Assembly (NCBI GenBank): GCA_934589155.1
Contig: CAKTNP010000007.1
Location: 11,911 to 75,910, forward strand
DNA length: 64,000 nt
Origin: an uncultured Oscillospiraceae bacterium
GTDB lineage: Bacteria; Bacillota; Clostridia; Oscillospirales; Oscillospiraceae
Direction: 5' to 3'
In this document: piece after piece, positions 1 through 8,632 of the stretch
Numbering within the stretch: position 1 is the stretch's first letter
Layout of the letters: every line of letters starts with the position of its first letter
The notes under the pieces: generated by a model
Seen by the model: only the letters and a program-made list of their open reading frames with translations
What the model was told of the DNA's origin: nothing
Databases searched by the model: none
Translations under genes and position numbers: made by a program

Positions 1-498
1 CGGTTGGGAGGGTCCCTGAATTCCCTGACGGACAACGACTCCCGGCAGTATGCAAAGAAAATGTTTCTCTCCCAGATGGGGAAATACCCCTTTGGGGGCT
101 GCCATATGCGCAGCATGTACAACTACGCTCACGACCTGCTCCTGGACGCCTACGATGAATACGGGATCGTTGTGTTCGCAATGCTGACGGCGCTGCTGGC
201 CGTGGGATTGGTGCAGCTGTACCGCTTGATCCGCAGGACGGGCTATGACGAGTCCTTTAAGCTGATGGCGCTGCTTATCTCCTGCGGCGTGCTGCTGGAA
301 TTCATGATGGAGCCCATTCTGGTGGGAATGCCATGGCTGTTCTCCTGCTATTGCCTGATCAACGGCTGCATTGTCGGAATGAACCGGACGTTTTTCACCT
401 ATGGAATGGGAGCGAAGGAGCGGAAGGATGAAAGTATTACAGATCAATACGGTGTACGGCCAGGGCAGTACCGGAATGATCGCAAGGTCCATTCATGA
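1..498 (+). CDS. O-antigen polymerase/ligase-like membrane protein, C-terminal part (5' end outside window)
   Basis: The reading frame is open from the first base, so the start lies to the left. About 165 codons are present. The motif YAHDLLLDAYDEYGI resembles the AHN-x-yL-x(4)-E-x-G segment of Wzy/O-antigen ligase family proteins, and two hydrophobic segments follow, with MLTALLAVGLVQLY and LMALLISCGVLLEF at their cores. In a capsule operon this protein would polymerise lipid-linked repeat units on the outer face of the membrane. Its tail overlaps the next gene by 71 bases, more than the 4-base overlaps elsewhere in the operon, so the last 20 or so residues may be poorly conserved read-through. 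Family assignment rests on a partial sequence. Confidence 0.6.
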   Translation, partial: RLGGSLNSLTDNDSRQYAKKMFLSQMGKYPFGGCHMRSMYNYAHDLLLDAYDEYGIVVFAMLTALLAVGLVQLYRLIRRTGYDESFKLMALLISCGVLLEFMMEPILVGMPWLFSCYCLINGCIVGMNRTFFTYGMGAKERKDESITDQYGVRPGQYRNDRKVHS

Positions 499-1645
499 CC
501 TTTGCAAAGAGGAGGGTATTGCATGCCTTTCCGCCTGCCGCTGTCTTCCCCGGGAGCCCATGGAGGATGTGACCGCCGTCAGCTCCAAATGGGACAGCAG
601 GCTCCACGGACAGCTGTCCCGGTTTACCATGTTCAAGGGGGCGGGCTCTTATGGAAAGACCCGGGCCTTTCTCAAAAAGGCGGAGGCCTTTGCCCCCGAT
701 GTGATCCATCTGCACAATCTCCACGGCAGCTATATCAACCTGCCCCTGCTGTTCCGGTATATCAAAAAGCACCGGATCCCCGTGGTGTGGACCCTGCATG
801 ACTGCTGGGCCTTTACGGCCATCTGTTCCCATTTTTCCATGGCGGGCTGTGAAAGGTGGCGGTCCGGCTGCGGAAAATGTCCTCAAAAGAAACGGTACGC
901 CTCGGCGCCGGCGGACCTGAGCCCATGGGTGTGGCGGGCGAAGCGGGCCTGGTTCACGGGCCTTCCCCGGGCGGTCATCGTGACCCCGTCCCATTGGCTG
1001 GAGACCCTTGCGAAGGATTCCTTCCTTGGGGGCTACCCGGTCCGAAGGATCCCCAACGGCATTGATCCGGAGGTGTTCCGGGAAACGGATTCCGATTTCC
1101 GGCGAAAGCATGGCCTGGAGGGCAAGAAGATCGTGCTGGGGGTGGCCTTTGATTGGAGCGAGGCCAAGGGCCTGGATGTGTTCCTGGAACTGGCCCGACG
1201 CTTGCCGGAATCCTGCCGGATTGTGCTGGTGGGCACCGCGCCGGAGACGGCGCGGCGGCTGCCGGAGAACGTTCTGGCCATCCCCCGGACCAAAGACCGG
1301 CGGGAGCTGGCGGAGATCTACACGGCGGCGGACGTTTTTGTCAATCCCACCCGGGAGGAGGTCCTGGGCCTGGTCAACCTGGAGGCCCTGGCCTGCGGCA
1401 CCCCGGTGGTCACCTTCGACACCGGCGGCAGTCCGGAGTGCGTGGGCCCCGGCTGCGGTACGGTGGTGCCGAGGGACGACGTGGACGCCATGGAGCGGGA
1501 GATCCGCCGGATCTGCACCCAAAGCCCCTATGCGAAGGAGGACTGCCGGGCCTGGGCCCTGGAGTTCGACCAACAGCGGTGCCTGCGTACCTATATCAGC
1601 CTGTACCGGGAGCTGGCCGAGGAAAAGAAAGACGGTTCACAGTGA
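428..1645 (+). CDS. Glycosyltransferase family 4 (WcaC-like)
   Basis: 405 residues if started at the ATG at 428, which gives MKVLQINTVYGQGSTGMI, a typical GT4 N-terminus; an upstream in-frame ATG at 401 would add nine residues. The N-terminal half carries VIHLHNLHGSYINLPLL and WTLHDCWAFT, as in colanic-acid type transferases. The C-terminal GT-B domain holds VFVNPTREEVLGLVNLEAL, with the EX7E-type motif that contacts the nucleotide sugar. It should add one sugar to the lipid-linked repeat at the inner membrane face. It ends in a GTGA overlap with the next transferase, so the two are co-translated. The sugar it transfers cannot be told from sequence. Confidence 0.85.
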   Translation: MKVLQINTVYGQGSTGMIARSIHDLCKEEGIACLSACRCLPREPMEDVTAVSSKWDSRLHGQLSRFTMFKGAGSYGKTRAFLKKAEAFAPDVIHLHNLHGSYINLPLLFRYIKKHRIPVVWTLHDCWAFTAICSHFSMAGCERWRSGCGKCPQKKRYASAPADLSPWVWRAKRAWFTGLPRAVIVTPSHWLETLAKDSFLGGYPVRRIPNGIDPEVFRETDSDFRRKHGLEGKKIVLGVAFDWSEAKGLDVFLELARRLPESCRIVLVGTAPETARRLPENVLAIPRTKDRRELAEIYTAADVFVNPTREEVLGLVNLEALACGTPVVTFDTGGSPECVGPGCGTVVPRDDVDAMEREIRRICTQSPYAKEDCRAWALEFDQQRCLRTYISLYRELAEEKKDGSQ

Positions 1646-2805
1646 GAATTTTGTTTATTTCCAACTATTATACCCACCACCAGGGGCCCCTGTGCGAAGC
1701 CTTGGACAGGCTGACGGAGCACCGGTTCATCTTTGCGGAGACGGAGCCCTTTCCCGAGGAGCGAAAGCGCCTGGGCTGGAAACCCCAGACCGGGGTGCCC
1801 TTTGTCCGGCAGTATGGGGAGCTTTGCCGGGACGGCGGCGACCCTGTGCTGGAGGCGGATGTGGTGATCCTGGGCAGCGCCCCCTTGGCCCTGGTGCGGC
1901 AGCGGCTGCGGGCCCGGAAGCTGACGTTTTTATACGCGGAACGGATCTACAAAAACGGCTATGAACCGCTGAAATGGCTGCCTCGGGTGTTCCGTTTTTG
2001 GGCCAGATACGGCAGATACCCTTCGCTGTATCTGCTGGCTGCCAGCGGCTATGCCGCCGGCGACTACAGACGTCACGGGACCTTCCTGGGAAAAAGCCGC
2101 CGGTGGGGATATTTTCCGGAGGCCAAAGCCTATGACCTTTCCTCGCTGCTTGCGGCGAAGGACCCACGGAAGATCCTGTGGTGCGGACGATTTTTGGACT
2201 GGAAGCATCCGGAGGCCGCACTGGAAACGGCCAAGAGACTGAAGGACCTGGGGACCCCCTTTGAACTGGACCTCATCGGGACCGGCCCCATGGAAGAGGA
2301 ACTGAAGCGGCGGGTCCGGGAGGTGGGGCTGGAGGACCGGGTCCGATTCCTGGGGACCATGGACGCGGAGGCGGTGCGGACCCATATGGAGTCCGCCGGG
2401 ATCTTCCTTTTCACCAGCGACTTTCACGAGGGCTGGGGCGCGGTGGTGAACGAGGCCATGAACAGCGGCTGCGCCGTGGTGGCCTCCCATGCCGCAGGCT
2501 CGGTGCCCTTCCTTCTGCGCCAGGGGGAAAACGGCCTGATCTACCGGAGCGGAGACATTGACGGCCTGTACGGACATGTGAAGACTCTCCTGGGGCGGCC
2601 GGAGCGACAGCGGGAGCTGGGGGCAAAGGCCTATGAGACCATCACGCATTTGTGGAACGCGGACTGCGCCGCGGAGCGGCTCCTGACCCTGGCGGAGGAG
2701 CTCCAAAAGGGCGGAGACGGGGATATATACTCGGAGGGCCCCTGCAGCCGGGCCCCGATCCTTTGGAACAACTGGTTCCCGGAAGAAAAATCGGGACAAA
2801 TCTAG
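1642..2805 (+). CDS. Glycosyltransferase family 4
   Basis: 387 residues from a GTG start at 1642 whose bases overlap the previous stop (GTGA). Starting there gives RILFISNYYTHHQGPLCEAL, a good GT4 N-terminus; upstream in-frame sequence is a shadow of the neighbour. ILWCGRFLDWKHPEAALE marks the start of the C-terminal GT-B domain, and GIFLFTSDFHEGWGAVVNEA is the donor-binding segment with the two spaced glutamates. It probably transfers a further sugar of the capsule repeat unit. Donor and acceptor are unknown. About 25 bases separate it from the next gene. Confidence 0.85.
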   Translation: MRILFISNYYTHHQGPLCEALDRLTEHRFIFAETEPFPEERKRLGWKPQTGVPFVRQYGELCRDGGDPVLEADVVILGSAPLALVRQRLRARKLTFLYAERIYKNGYEPLKWLPRVFRFWARYGRYPSLYLLAASGYAAGDYRRHGTFLGKSRRWGYFPEAKAYDLSSLLAAKDPRKILWCGRFLDWKHPEAALETAKRLKDLGTPFELDLIGTGPMEEELKRRVREVGLEDRVRFLGTMDAEAVRTHMESAGIFLFTSDFHEGWGAVVNEAMNSGCAVVASHAAGSVPFLLRQGENGLIYRSGDIDGLYGHVKTLLGRPERQRELGAKAYETITHLWNADCAAERLLTLAEELQKGGDGDIYSEGPCSRAPILWNNWFPEEKSGQI

Positions 2806-2830
2806 TCTAGACGAAAATGCGGAAGGAGGC

Positions 2831-4099
2831 ATGAGAATGAAGGAACTGGCCCGGCGCCTGGCCTATGAGCTGACCCGAAAGGAGGTCCGGGAGGAAAACC
2901 TGGAGATCCGGGAGATCCGACTGGAGCGGAAGGACCTGCGGTTTTTCTGCCTGTCCACCAATCCCATTCTCATCTTCCGCCGGGAGGGGGAGATCTGGTT
3001 CTTCCGGGAGTGTCCCGAGAGACTTCCGGCGGGGCCCTATTGGGACCGGGTTTGCGGCCGGTTTTTCGACTCCTTGGACCGGCTGGAGGTGGATAAGACC
3101 CTTTTTCCCCAAGAGATCCCCATTCGGCTGGACTTCGGAGAGGGGGAGATCCGGGCATTCCGGGATTACCTCCGGGAAAAGCGGCAGGACAGGGCCTTCC
3201 GGCGGGCGCTGCGGAATGCGGACCGAATCGCCCGGCGGGTCCGGTTTTCCGTTTGGGAGGAGCGGACCTATGACGGGGCCTTTTTTGAGGCCTTTCACAT
3301 GGAGGACCTGCCGGAGGGGTGCCGGGATCTGGGGGTGTATTTTCTCTGGAATATGCGCACCGCCGCCGGAAATTTCCGCCTGCGCAATGTGGCCCGGGCC
3401 GGAAACTATTCCTGCTTCGGCGCCCTCCGGGCCGCGGCGACCCAGGCCGCGGCGGAGCTGCTCCGGGCGGAGGACCTGGTCACGCCGGTTTTCTGGTGCC
3501 GCCTGACGGTGGAGGGAGAGGAGTTGTTCGGAACCCTGAGCCCCGCCGCCCCCGGCGGCCGCATGACGGACCGGGCGGCGGAGCCGACCCCCGCCCTGCA
3601 GCGGGAGCTGTCCCGGCTGAATATCCTGGATGTGGTCTGCCGCCAGACGGACCACGGCCCCAACAACTATAATATCTGGACGGACGAAAACGGAAATTGC
3701 AGGGTCCGGGCCTTTGACAACGACAATCCCCAGACCTTTTTTCCGGCCCCTTCCATTGGAGGGGCCCTGGCGGGCTGTACCCCATGGGCGGACGGAAAGG
3801 GCCGGGTCCTGCGGCCCGGCGTGGACCGGCGCCTGGCGGAGCGTTTGAAAGAACTGAGATACAAAGATCTGCGCCGGGCCTTGAGGCCCTATCTTAACGG
3901 CCTGCAGATCGCCGCCGTGAATGGGCGGGTCCGCCGGATGAACCGGGCCATTGCCAGGACCGCGGAACAGACTCCGGGTTTTTTGAAAGACGAGACCCGG
4001 TGGGATGAAGACTCCCTGGCGGAGGAAATGAGCGGACGGTACGGCCGGACGTATTTAACGAGGGCGGCGGGCCCACGGAAAGAGAGGGAGAGAGAATGA
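2831..4099 (+). CDS. Predicted atypical kinase-like protein in capsule operon (FAM20/CotH/HipA-like catalytic motif)
   Basis: 422 residues, no signal peptide or membrane segment; start ATG 2831 follows GGAAGGAGG. I do not recognise a named family. Seen in the sequence: residues 263-299 read LNILDVVCRQTDHGPNNY, then about 15 residues later AFDNDN. This spacing (D267, D274-H275, N278/N279, D296/D298) mirrors the catalytic loop and metal-binding Asp of protein-kinase-like folds such as FAM20, CotH and HipA, where D-x(4)-N is followed by a short hairpin and the metal Asp. I could not pick out the ATP-binding lysine. It is co-translated with the next gene (ATGA overlap). A role in phosphorylating a sugar, lipid-linked glycan or protein of the capsule pathway is inference only. 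Confidence 0.5.
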   Translation: MRMKELARRLAYELTRKEVREENLEIREIRLERKDLRFFCLSTNPILIFRREGEIWFFRECPERLPAGPYWDRVCGRFFDSLDRLEVDKTLFPQEIPIRLDFGEGEIRAFRDYLREKRQDRAFRRALRNADRIARRVRFSVWEERTYDGAFFEAFHMEDLPEGCRDLGVYFLWNMRTAAGNFRLRNVARAGNYSCFGALRAAATQAAAELLRAEDLVTPVFWCRLTVEGEELFGTLSPAAPGGRMTDRAAEPTPALQRELSRLNILDVVCRQTDHGPNNYNIWTDENGNCRVRAFDNDNPQTFFPAPSIGGALAGCTPWADGKGRVLRPGVDRRLAERLKELRYKDLRRALRPYLNGLQIAAVNGRVRRMNRAIARTAEQTPGFLKDETRWDEDSLAEEMSGRYGRTYLTRAAGPRKERERE

Positions 4100-5070
4100 A
4101 AGAGAACGAGAACACCCAAAAGGGCACCGGCAGGGGCCGGCCCTGGCTGACGGCAGGTCTGGCGGCCCTGGCAGTAGCGCTGGTTTGCGGCCTGGCCTTT
4201 GGCCTGAGCCGCAGGGCCCCGGCGAAGCCGGCGGCCCCCGGCACCGAGCAGACGGAGAGCCTCCGGGCCACGGAGACCCAGGCCGGGACCCAGGAGACCT
4301 TGGGAGATCTTCTTGTGGAGACCCCCTTCGGCACCCTGCGCTGCCCCGGGACCTGGGGCAGCGGGCTCTATGCCGAGACCGAGGATCTTGGCAGCGGCTA
4401 TGTGGTCCGGTTTTACGGCACCTGCGGCAGCGGAACAAAGAAGCTCTTCACGATCCGGTTCGGCTCCGGTGGGGAAAACGGGACCTATGTGGGAAAGATC
4501 ACCCAGGGCGGCATCGAGACGGAGGTGTATCTGGAAAGAGAGGACCTTACGGACACCGCCTCCTGGAGCGACCAGGACAGAAAACTCATGGAAGAAATGC
4601 AGGACGCCAGCGGCGGCCTGATCGGAGATTTGTCGGAGGACGTATTTTTCAGCGGTGACGAGGAGGAGCGGGAGGAAGAGATCCCGGCCCCCGATTCGGC
4701 GGATACGCGGATCGAGACACCCTACGGTGCCCTGTACCTCCCCGCCCAATGGACGGACGCCCTCCGCTGGGACCTGGAAACCGGGGAGGACGGAGCCGTC
4801 CTCCGGTTCTATGGAACGGTAGGGCAGGGGGAGTATCCCCTCTTCACCTATAGCTTTGAAACGCCGGCCGAGGACGGGTTCCGGGTGGGGAGCCTGGACC
4901 GGGGCGGGGAGACCCTGGGGGTGTACCTGACCATCTATGATCTGCCGGAGGGGGACTGGACCGAGGGGGAGGAGAGCCTCTTTGGGGCCCTCCGGGATCA
5001 GGCCTATTCCGTCCTGAACAGGCTGTCGGAGGAGCCGGACTTTCGGCCCCTGGACGGAGAGGAAGAATAG
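4096..5070 (+). CDS. Membrane-anchored protein with tandem duplicated domain
   Basis: 324 residues. A short charged N-terminus is followed by one membrane helix (about residues 16-38, PWLTAGLAALAVALVCGLAF) and then an outside region made of two copies of one domain of roughly 100 residues. Copy one begins VETPFGTLRCPGTWG and contains VVRFYGTCGSGTKKLFTIRF; copy two begins IETPYGALYLPAQWT and contains VLRFYGTVGQGEYPLFTYSF. Both end in a predicted helix. A Thr/Glu-rich linker precedes copy one and an acidic linker joins the copies. It overlaps the upstream kinase-like gene by ATGA, which suggests a paired function in polymer assembly. No known family recognised. Confidence 0.7.
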   Translation: MKENENTQKGTGRGRPWLTAGLAALAVALVCGLAFGLSRRAPAKPAAPGTEQTESLRATETQAGTQETLGDLLVETPFGTLRCPGTWGSGLYAETEDLGSGYVVRFYGTCGSGTKKLFTIRFGSGGENGTYVGKITQGGIETEVYLEREDLTDTASWSDQDRKLMEEMQDASGGLIGDLSEDVFFSGDEEEREEEIPAPDSADTRIETPYGALYLPAQWTDALRWDLETGEDGAVLRFYGTVGQGEYPLFTYSFETPAEDGFRVGSLDRGGETLGVYLTIYDLPEGDWTEGEESLFGALRDQAYSVLNRLSEEPDFRPLDGEEE

Positions 5071-5082
5071 AGGAGTTGGACC

Positions 5083-6393
5083 ATGGCTGAACGGAATCTG
5101 TTTCGGAACCGGGTCGTAAAGAACGCGGGGTGGCTCATCGGCGGCCAGGTCGCCAATAAGCTGCTGTCGTTTCTGGTGGGGATCCTGACGGCCCGCTATC
5201 TGGGCCCCAGCAACTACGGCCTGGTGAATTATGCCGCGGCCTACACCTCCTTTTTCGCCTCCTTCTGCACCCTGGGCATCAATTCCATTATCGTCAAGAA
5301 TTTTGTGGACCACCCGGAAGAGGAGGGTACCACCATAGGCACCGCCTTTTTGCTGCGGGCCGTTTCCAGCTTCCTGTCCATGGTGATGATCCTTGGCGTG
5401 GTCTGCGTTGTGGACAGGGGAGAGCCCCTGACCATCGTCGTGGTGGCCCTGTCCAGCGTGGGCCTCCTGTTCCAGGTATTTGACACCGTCAACTACTGGT
5501 TCCAGGCCCATTTGCAGTCCAAGTACTCCGCCATCGCCTCCGTGCTTTCCTACATGCTGGTCTCCGGGTATAAGATCATCCTTCTGGCCATGGGAAAGAG
5601 CGTGGAGTGGTTCGCGGTGGCCACCTCTCTGGATTATCTGTTTCTGGCCCTGTTCCTTTTGACGGCTTACTTCAAAAAGGGCGGCGGCCGGCTCCGGATC
5701 TCCCGGGCCAAGGCCAAGGAGCTGCTGGGGGCCAGCAAGAGCTTTATTATCCCGGGGCTTATGGTGTCCGTTTATGCCAGCACGGACAAGCTGATGCTCA
5801 AGGGTATGCTGGACGAGGCCGCCGTGGGCTATTACGCTCTGGCTTCCACCCTGAGCTCGGCCTGGGCCTTTGTGCTGGCGGCCATCATCGACTCGCTGTA
5901 TCCCGAGATCGTGCAGGCCTTCGGAAGGGACCGGCGGCAGTATGAAAGAAAGAACCGGCAGCTGTATGCCATTGTGTTTTACGCTTCGGTTTTCGTATCA
6001 GCGGCGATCTGCGTCCTGGCAGGGCCCATTATCCGGCTGCTCTATGGAGCGTCCTATCTTCCGGCGGCGGAGCCGCTGCGGGTAGTGACCTGGTATACCG
6101 CCTTTTCCTATCTGGGTGTGGCGAGAAATGCCTGGATCGTCTGTGAAAACCAGCAGAAATACCTGAAATACATCTATATCGGGGCGGCCCTCATCAACGT
6201 GGCGCTGAATCTGGCGCTGATCCCTCTGTGGGGGGCCGCCGGCGCGGCGGCGGCGTCGCTGATCACCCAGGTGTCAACGATCCTGCTGCCGTCCCTCATC
6301 CGCCCCCTGCGGCCCAATGTGAAGCTGATGCTGGAGGCGGTGGGGCTCAAAGACGTCCTGCCCCAAAGACGGGACGCAGACAGGAAGGAGTGA
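5083..6393 (+). CDS. Polysaccharide flippase, Wzx family
   Basis: 436 residues with about 12-14 hydrophobic segments. The N-terminus (VVKNAGWLIGGQVANKLLSF followed by ARYLGPSNYGLVNYA) is diagnostic of the oligosaccharide flippase branch of the MOP superfamily, and TDKLMLKGML fits the conserved mid-protein segment. It should move the undecaprenyl-linked repeat unit to the outer membrane leaflet, handing it to the polymerase at the left edge. Start ATG 5083 follows AGGAG with good spacing. The length is typical. It sits in the middle of the operon, between the duplicated-domain protein and the FucNAc genes. Confidence 0.9.
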   Translation: MAERNLFRNRVVKNAGWLIGGQVANKLLSFLVGILTARYLGPSNYGLVNYAAAYTSFFASFCTLGINSIIVKNFVDHPEEEGTTIGTAFLLRAVSSFLSMVMILGVVCVVDRGEPLTIVVVALSSVGLLFQVFDTVNYWFQAHLQSKYSAIASVLSYMLVSGYKIILLAMGKSVEWFAVATSLDYLFLALFLLTAYFKKGGGRLRISRAKAKELLGASKSFIIPGLMVSVYASTDKLMLKGMLDEAAVGYYALASTLSSAWAFVLAAIIDSLYPEIVQAFGRDRRQYERKNRQLYAIVFYASVFVSAAICVLAGPIIRLLYGASYLPAAEPLRVVTWYTAFSYLGVARNAWIVCENQQKYLKYIYIGAALINVALNLALIPLWGAAGAAAASLITQVSTILLPSLIRPLRPNVKLMLEAVGLKDVLPQRRDADRKE

Positions 6394-6399
6394 ACCAAG

Positions 6400-7431
6400 G
6401 TGTCTCAATCATTTGAAAACGCAGTCCTGCTGATCACCGGCGGAACGGGATCCTTTGGAAACGCGGTACTGGACCGATTTCTCACCACGGGGATCCGGGA
6501 GATCCGGATCCTGTCCCGGGACGAGAAGAAGCAGGACGATATGCGCCACGCTTACCAGGCGAAAATGCCGGAGCTGGCGGGAAAGATCAAATTTTACATC
6601 GGAGACGTGCGGGACTATCATTCCATTACGGGGGCCTTCCGGGGGGTGGACTATGTGTTCCACGCGGCGGCTCTGAAGCAGGTGCCCTCCTGCGAGTTCT
6701 ACCCCATGGAGGCGGTCAAGACCAACGTGCTGGGCTCCGACAACGTGATCACGGCCTGCGTGGAAAATCACGTGAAAAAAGCCATATTCCTGTCCACGGA
6801 CAAAGCGGCCTATCCCATCAACGCTATGGGCATGACCAAGGCGGTAATGGAGAAAAACGTGATCGCCCGGTCCCGCCAGATGCTGCCCGGGGACCCGGTG
6901 CTGTGCCTGACGAGATACGGCAACGTCATGGCCTCCCGAGGCTCCGTGATCCCCCTGTTCTGCGAGCAGCTGGAGGAGGGCAAGCAGCTTACGGTCACAA
7001 ATCCGGACATGACCCGCTTTATGATGACCCTGAACGACGCTGTGGACCTGGTCCTCTACGCCTTTGAGCACGGCGCCCAGGGGGATCTGTTTGTCCAGAA
7101 GGCCCCCGCCGCCACCATCGAGACCCTGGCCCGGGCCATCCTGGAGCTGAAGGAGTCCGACCTGGGCTATACCTGCATCGGGACCCGCCACGGGGAGAAG
7201 CTGTATGAGGTGCTGGTCACGGCGGAGGAAATGTTGCGGGCCGAGGACCTGCCGGGATTTTTCCGGATCCACGCCGACGGTCGGGACCTGAACTATGACA
7301 ATTACATCAGCAGGGGGAACAAGGCACTGGGGAACATGGTCCAGTACACCTCCCACAACACGGAGCGGCTGGACGTGGAGGGCATGAAGGCCCTGCTGCG
7401 GAAGCTGAAGCTCTTTGGAGGGGAATGCTGA
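6400..7431 (+). CDS. capE: UDP-N-acetylglucosamine 4,6-dehydratase/5-epimerase (CapE/FnlA/WbjB type)
   Basis: 343 residues from GTG 6400, seven bases after AAGGAG. A short-chain dehydrogenase with the NAD-binding motif LLITGGTGSFGNAV and the active-site segment FLSTDKAAYPINAMGMTK, where the usual Tyr-x3-Lys pair is Met-x3-Lys as in CapE/FlaA1 enzymes. By family knowledge it converts UDP-GlcNAc to UDP-2-acetamido-2,6-dideoxy-L-arabino-hexos-4-ulose, the first step to UDP-N-acetyl-L-fucosamine. The next two genes encode steps two and three, which secures the assignment. Stop and next start overlap (TGATG). Confidence 0.92.
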   Translation: MSQSFENAVLLITGGTGSFGNAVLDRFLTTGIREIRILSRDEKKQDDMRHAYQAKMPELAGKIKFYIGDVRDYHSITGAFRGVDYVFHAAALKQVPSCEFYPMEAVKTNVLGSDNVITACVENHVKKAIFLSTDKAAYPINAMGMTKAVMEKNVIARSRQMLPGDPVLCLTRYGNVMASRGSVIPLFCEQLEEGKQLTVTNPDMTRFMMTLNDAVDLVLYAFEHGAQGDLFVQKAPAATIETLARAILELKESDLGYTCIGTRHGEKLYEVLVTAEEMLRAEDLPGFFRIHADGRDLNYDNYISRGNKALGNMVQYTSHNTERLDVEGMKALLRKLKLFGGEC

Positions 7432-8630
7432 TGAAGATCCTGATCACCGGGGCGGCGGGATTTGTCGGGAAGAATCTGACGGCGGCCCTGGAAAATATCC
7501 GGGAGGGAAAGGACCGGACCCACCCCCTGTGCTCCGTTACGGAGCTCTATGCCTATGACCGGGACACGGATCCCGCCCTTTTGAAGACCTATTGCCGGGA
7601 GGCGGACTTCGTGTTCCACCTGGCGGGGGTGAACCGGCCCAAGGCGCCGGAAGAATTTATGGCGGGCAACTTCGGCTTTACCTCCGTCCTGCTGGATACG
7701 CTGCGGGAGGCCGGGAATACCTGCCCGGTGCTGTTGGCCAGCTCTGCCCAGGCCTCCCTGGCGGGCAGATACGCCGGCAGCGAATACGGCAAAAGCAAGC
7801 TGGCCGGGGAGGAGCTGCTGCGCCGCTACGGGCAGGAGACCGGGGCCCGGGTCCTGATCTACCGGTTCCCCAACGTGTTCGGCAAATGGTGCCGCCCCAA
7901 CTACAACAGCGCCGTGGCCACCTTCTGCTACAATGTGGCCCATGATCTGCCCGTTTCCGTGACGGATCCCCAGATGGAGCTGGAGCTGGTGTACATTGAC
8001 GATCTGGTGGAGGAGCTCTTGGGGGCCCTTTCAGGCCAGGAGCACCGCTGCGCGTATGAGGGCCTGAGGGCGGTCCCTGATGAAACGGGACCCTACTGCT
8101 ATGTGCCCGTGACCCACAGGGAGACCCTGGGGGAGATCGTGGAGCTTCTCCGGGGCTTTGACCGGCAGCCCAAGACCCTTCTCATGCCGCCCATGCCGGA
8201 GGACTCCTTTGCCAAGAAACTATACGCCGCCTACCTGTCCTATCTGCCCAAGGAGAAGATCGCCGTTCCTATGAAAATGAACGTGGACGCCCGGGGCAGC
8301 TTTACGGAGCTTCTGAGGACGGAGGCCTGCGGCCAGATCTCCGTGAACATCTCCAAGCCCGGGGTCACCAAGGGGCAGCATTGGCACAATACCAAATGGG
8401 AGTATTTCGTGGTGGTATCCGGCCATGGCCTGATCCGGGAGCGAAGGATCGGGGACGATGAGATATTGGAATTTGAGGTATCGGGTGATACAATAGAGGC
8501 GGTCCACATGCTGCCGGGATATACCCACAGCATTATTAATCTGAGCGAGACGGAAAATCTGGTGACCGTGATGTGGGCCAGCGAGTGCTTCGACCAGGCC
8601 CACCCCGACACCTTCCGGGAGGAGGTATGA
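7431..8630 (+). CDS. capF: Bifunctional UDP-6-deoxy-hexulose 3-epimerase/reductase (CapF/FnlB)
   Basis: 399 residues from ATG 7431. An N-terminal SDR domain (KILITGAAGFVGKNL, and YGKSKLAGEELL as the Tyr-x3-Lys motif) is joined to a C-terminal cupin domain of about 110 residues (QHWHNTKWEYFVVVSGHG; MLPGYTHSIINLSE). This two-domain layout is that of CapF, in which the cupin does the 3-epimerisation and the SDR the NADPH-dependent 4-reduction, giving UDP-N-acetyl-L-pneumosamine-type product. It lies between capE and capG with overlapping or touching ends at both sides. Confidence 0.92.
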   Translation: MKILITGAAGFVGKNLTAALENIREGKDRTHPLCSVTELYAYDRDTDPALLKTYCREADFVFHLAGVNRPKAPEEFMAGNFGFTSVLLDTLREAGNTCPVLLASSAQASLAGRYAGSEYGKSKLAGEELLRRYGQETGARVLIYRFPNVFGKWCRPNYNSAVATFCYNVAHDLPVSVTDPQMELELVYIDDLVEELLGALSGQEHRCAYEGLRAVPDETGPYCYVPVTHRETLGEIVELLRGFDRQPKTLLMPPMPEDSFAKKLYAAYLSYLPKEKIAVPMKMNVDARGSFTELLRTEACGQISVNISKPGVTKGQHWHNTKWEYFVVVSGHGLIRERRIGDDEILEFEVSGDTIEAVHMLPGYTHSIINLSETENLVTVMWASECFDQAHPDTFREEV

Positions 8631-8632
8631 GT

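Noticed and set aside
437-1573. 378-codon minus-strand frame opposite the first glycosyltransferase
   Set aside because: Shadow; the plus-strand GT4 motifs settle the coding strand.
5083-6393. Flippase as a multidrug MATE transporter
   Set aside because: N-terminal and mid-protein motifs match Wzx-type polysaccharide flippases and the gene sits inside a capsule operon.
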